Positions 4,972-6,675 of a stretch of 6,675 bases of DNA are shown piece by piece. Position 1 is the stretch's first letter. Every line of letters starts with the position of its first letter. A program made the translations under genes and the position numbers. This DNA is from Anaerolineales bacterium. GTDB taxonomy: Bacteria > Chloroflexota > Anaerolineae > Anaerolineales > Villigracilaceae. The notes beneath the pieces are model-generated. The model was given only the letters and a program-made list of their open reading frames with translations, was not told where the DNA came from and searched no databases. The stretch covers positions 1 to 6,675 of the forward strand of contig JAICRQ010000194.1 in the NCBI GenBank assembly GCA_025966435.1, given 5' to 3'.

Positions 4972-6675
4972 TTATTTTTTCTTTCGGGCTTTCTTTGGTG
5001 GTTTCCCATTGGCGGACCGAGCCGGGCGAGTCAACTTGGCGGGGTTGATCTGCTCCACAATGCCGCCCATGTCGCGCATCAAATCTACCATGTGGCGCAC
5101 CAGGCGGGCATCCAGATCTTTGGCAGCTTCCGCTTTGCCGTCCCATACGGCGATGAGGCGGACTTTGTCTATGCCGCGGCTCAGAGCGGAATACAGCGCC
5201 CAGCGATTGTTGCGTTCATGGACGTTATCTCCCTCCTTGGGCAGACCGACACAATCGGGCTGGTAGAGCTCACTCACAAGCGGATCGTTGCGCAGTTTGT
5301 AGAAACGTTCCTGCCATCCATCGCCGCCCGGGCTGACGAACTCCCTCACGTAAGGTCCCTCGAACAACGGAAAATATGCCTGGACGGGTACACCGCGCTC
5401 CACGCAGCATTCTACAAAGACAATCTCACTGCCTGCATCCATACCGGTCGTTACGGCAAGATCGTCGGGCCCGGCATGATATTTATCGAGCACTGCCTCG
5501 ATCGCGGCTTTGATCTCATCCTCCATCCGGGGAGGGAAGGGCTCTTCCTGTTTGCGGTCGCTTTTGACCATATAGCCTGTAAACAGGAATACCATGCCTT
5601 CTTGGGACAGAGATTTTTCTCGCTTGTCTGACTCTTCCTCTCCATACAATTCCCGGCGGATGCGTTTCAACTCATCCTGAATCACATCTATGCCGGCCTC
5701 AACGAACTCAGTTCGGATGTCCAGCGCGCGCAGGATCTCCAGTTGTGCCAGCGAGGATTGCAGGCGGAACTGGTTGCCGCGTGAAGCCGTCAGCGCCTTG
5801 CGATAGGCGCGTGAAACCTGCTGGGGAATCGCCGCCGTAAGGATAAGCAATTCTCCCAGAGAAATGAATGCCCAGTAGTCGGCATTTTCGGCTTTTATCT
5901 TTGTCTCCAGTGCAAAGCGCAGGGAGCCCCGCAGGTCGCCCAGTACGTTACCTACCTCCTGAATTTCAGGATCTGGTTGTGTCTTGTCCTCAAACTGGTC
6001 TGCCAGATGAATCAGGACCGTGCCAAGGGTGAGGGCATTGATTCCCGGATAGATCTCATCCAGGTCCAGGCGGTAGCCCCGCAGGTAGGTCTGGAAGGAT
6101 TTGAGCAGCCAGTGATAGGAGTCGAAGGCTGTCTGCAAGCGCAACTCCCCGTCCTCGACCCATCTCCAGGATTCGAGCCACATCTCCTTGTAGATGCGGC
6201 CCAGCAGGGCGACGGTCTCTGTGTCGCGCGGCATATCTTCCAGCAGGTTTTCGATCTTGATGATCGCTTCATTCACTTTGTTCAGACGGTTGAGGTGGAA
6301 GGCTTCCTCACGCCGGAAGAGCAAATTTCTCGGGTTGACTTCCAACCCTTTGCGATACTGGACCAGCGCCAGCTCGTGACGCCCCATATTCTTGAGCGCC
6401 AGGCCGGCTTCGCCAATCGCCTCTTCCTTGATCAAAGGGTTACGAATCTCTTCGGAAAGCAACAGGATGTCGCCGATGCGTTTCTGCCGTTCTGCTACGA
6501 CGAGGCGGTCTTTCCACTCATTGTATTCACGCCAGAACCCCGTGGCGAGCGGAGTCTCGAGCGATTTGCGGTCCGGTTCTTCCAGTCCATCGAGCAGGTT
6601 AAAGATCGGGCTTTGCACCGCATCGACATCAGACGCCCAGGTGTCGCGCGTCACGCGCGAGATGGACGCCTTATC
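4972..6675 (-). CDS. TPR / TRAFs-binding (DUF4071) protein with C-terminal Rossmann-like domain, N-terminus beyond the window
   Basis: The frame is open from the right edge to a TAA at 4972 and gives 567 residues. A GTG at 6654 (residue 1 below) could be a start, but it has no ribosome binding site and the frame continues upstream (DKASISR...), so the gene is probably cut by the edge. TPR-like helices lie at about 77-158 (for example EAGLALKNMGRHELALVQY). Then comes a region (about 160-310) with SFQTYLRGY and YPGINALTL, typical of the TRAFs-binding domain DUF4071 shared with animal ASK kinases. After a charged linker, a Rossmann-like domain (353-540) runs from VFLFTGYM through PFPP, GMDAGSEIVFVECCVERGVPVQAYFP and a Trp/Arg segment (GDGWQERFYKLRNDP). 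It may be a SLOG-type nucleotide-binding domain, which is an inference. The tail is lysine-rich (KKARKKK). It is probably a cytosolic signalling or scaffold protein, possibly with an effector domain in the missing N-terminus. Confidence 0.82.
   Translation of the reverse strand, partial: DKASISRVTRDTWASDVDAVQSPIFNLLDGLEEPDRKSLETPLATGFWREYNEWKDRLVVAERQKRIGDILLLSEEIRNPLIKEEAIGEAGLALKNMGRHELALVQYRKGLEVNPRNLLFRREEAFHLNRLNKVNEAIIKIENLLEDMPRDTETVALLGRIYKEMWLESWRWVEDGELRLQTAFDSYHWLLKSFQTYLRGYRLDLDEIYPGINALTLGTVLIHLADQFEDKTQPDPEIQEVGNVLGDLRGSLRFALETKIKAENADYWAFISLGELLILTAAIPQQVSRAYRKALTASRGNQFRLQSSLAQLEILRALDIRTEFVEAGIDVIQDELKRIRRELYGEEESDKREKSLSQEGMVFLFTGYMVKSDRKQEEPFPPRMEDEIKAAIEAVLDKYHAGPDDLAVTTGMDAGSEIVFVECCVERGVPVQAYFPLFEGPYVREFVSPGGDGWQERFYKLRNDPLVSELYQPDCVGLPKEGDNVHERNNRWALYSALSRGIDKVRLIAVWDGKAEAAKDLDARLVRHMVDLMRDMGGIVEQINPAKLTRPARSANGKPPKKARKKK

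Noticed and set aside
4370..5146. Long minus-strand open frame of 258 residues opposite the small rightward gene
   Set aside because: Its translation is low-complexity and unlike any family, it overlaps the terminator and the end of the TPR gene, and the rightward frame has its own promoter, terminator and protein-like composition.
4909..5631. Plus-strand open frame of 240 residues opposite the TPR protein
   Set aside because: It begins inside the terminator hairpin and mirrors the well-supported minus-strand coding sequence. No ribosome binding site or family resemblance.
6640..6654. GTG at 6654 as the true start of the TPR protein
   Set aside because: No ribosome binding site precedes it and the frame stays open to the window edge, so the gene is annotated as partial.
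1..6675. CRISPR array, tRNA, transposase or integration site
   Set aside because: No regularly spaced direct repeats, cloverleaf-like sequence, transposase frame or flanking duplication was seen.

Overview
The window looks like chromosomal DNA from a moderately GC-rich bacterium. My best guess is Chloroflexota, possibly the Anaerolineae. This is an inference from style, with no marker gene behind it. The clues are lipoproteins with Pro/Thr-rich linkers, a PD40 propeller lipoprotein, and start regions in which a -10-like box sits only about 7 nt before the ATG, as expected for leaderless mRNAs. I see no tRNA, rRNA, CRISPR array, insertion sequence or other mobile element.

Layout, left to right. 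Bases 1-42 (minus) hold the first 14 codons of a gene running off the left edge, possibly a GNAT acetyltransferase. Bases 64-1344 (minus) encode a secreted lipoprotein with a TolB/PD40-type beta-propeller. Bases 1348-2136 (minus) encode an eight-helix membrane protein. These last two form a tight operon, with the ribosome binding site of the second gene inside the end of the first. Bases 2237-2827 (minus) encode a small P-loop kinase of the deoxynucleoside-kinase type. Bases 2878-4215 (minus) encode a surface lipoprotein with a matrix-metalloprotease catalytic domain, three calcium-binding thrombospondin-type-3-like repeats and a C-terminal domain. A 19-bp perfect hairpin separates the protease gene from the kinase gene.

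From the divergent intergenic region at 4216-4435, one gene is read rightwards (4436-4912). It encodes a small cytosolic-looking protein with an internal duplication around RKGDF/RAGDF motifs, and it ends in a strong intrinsic terminator whose loop carries the stop codon. Bases 4972-6675 (minus) hold the C-terminal 567 residues of a large protein with TPR repeats, a TRAFs-binding (DUF4071, ASK-kinase-like) region and a C-terminal Rossmann-like domain. Its N-terminus lies beyond the right edge.

Apart from the two-gene lipoprotein/membrane-protein operon, the genes do not form an obvious pathway. I cannot show a single coherent new system here. The most notable items are the prodomain-less, lipid-anchored matrix metalloprotease, the edge-truncated DUF4071/TPR protein, the paired -10/ATG arrangements, and the long hairpin that overlaps the kinase promoter.
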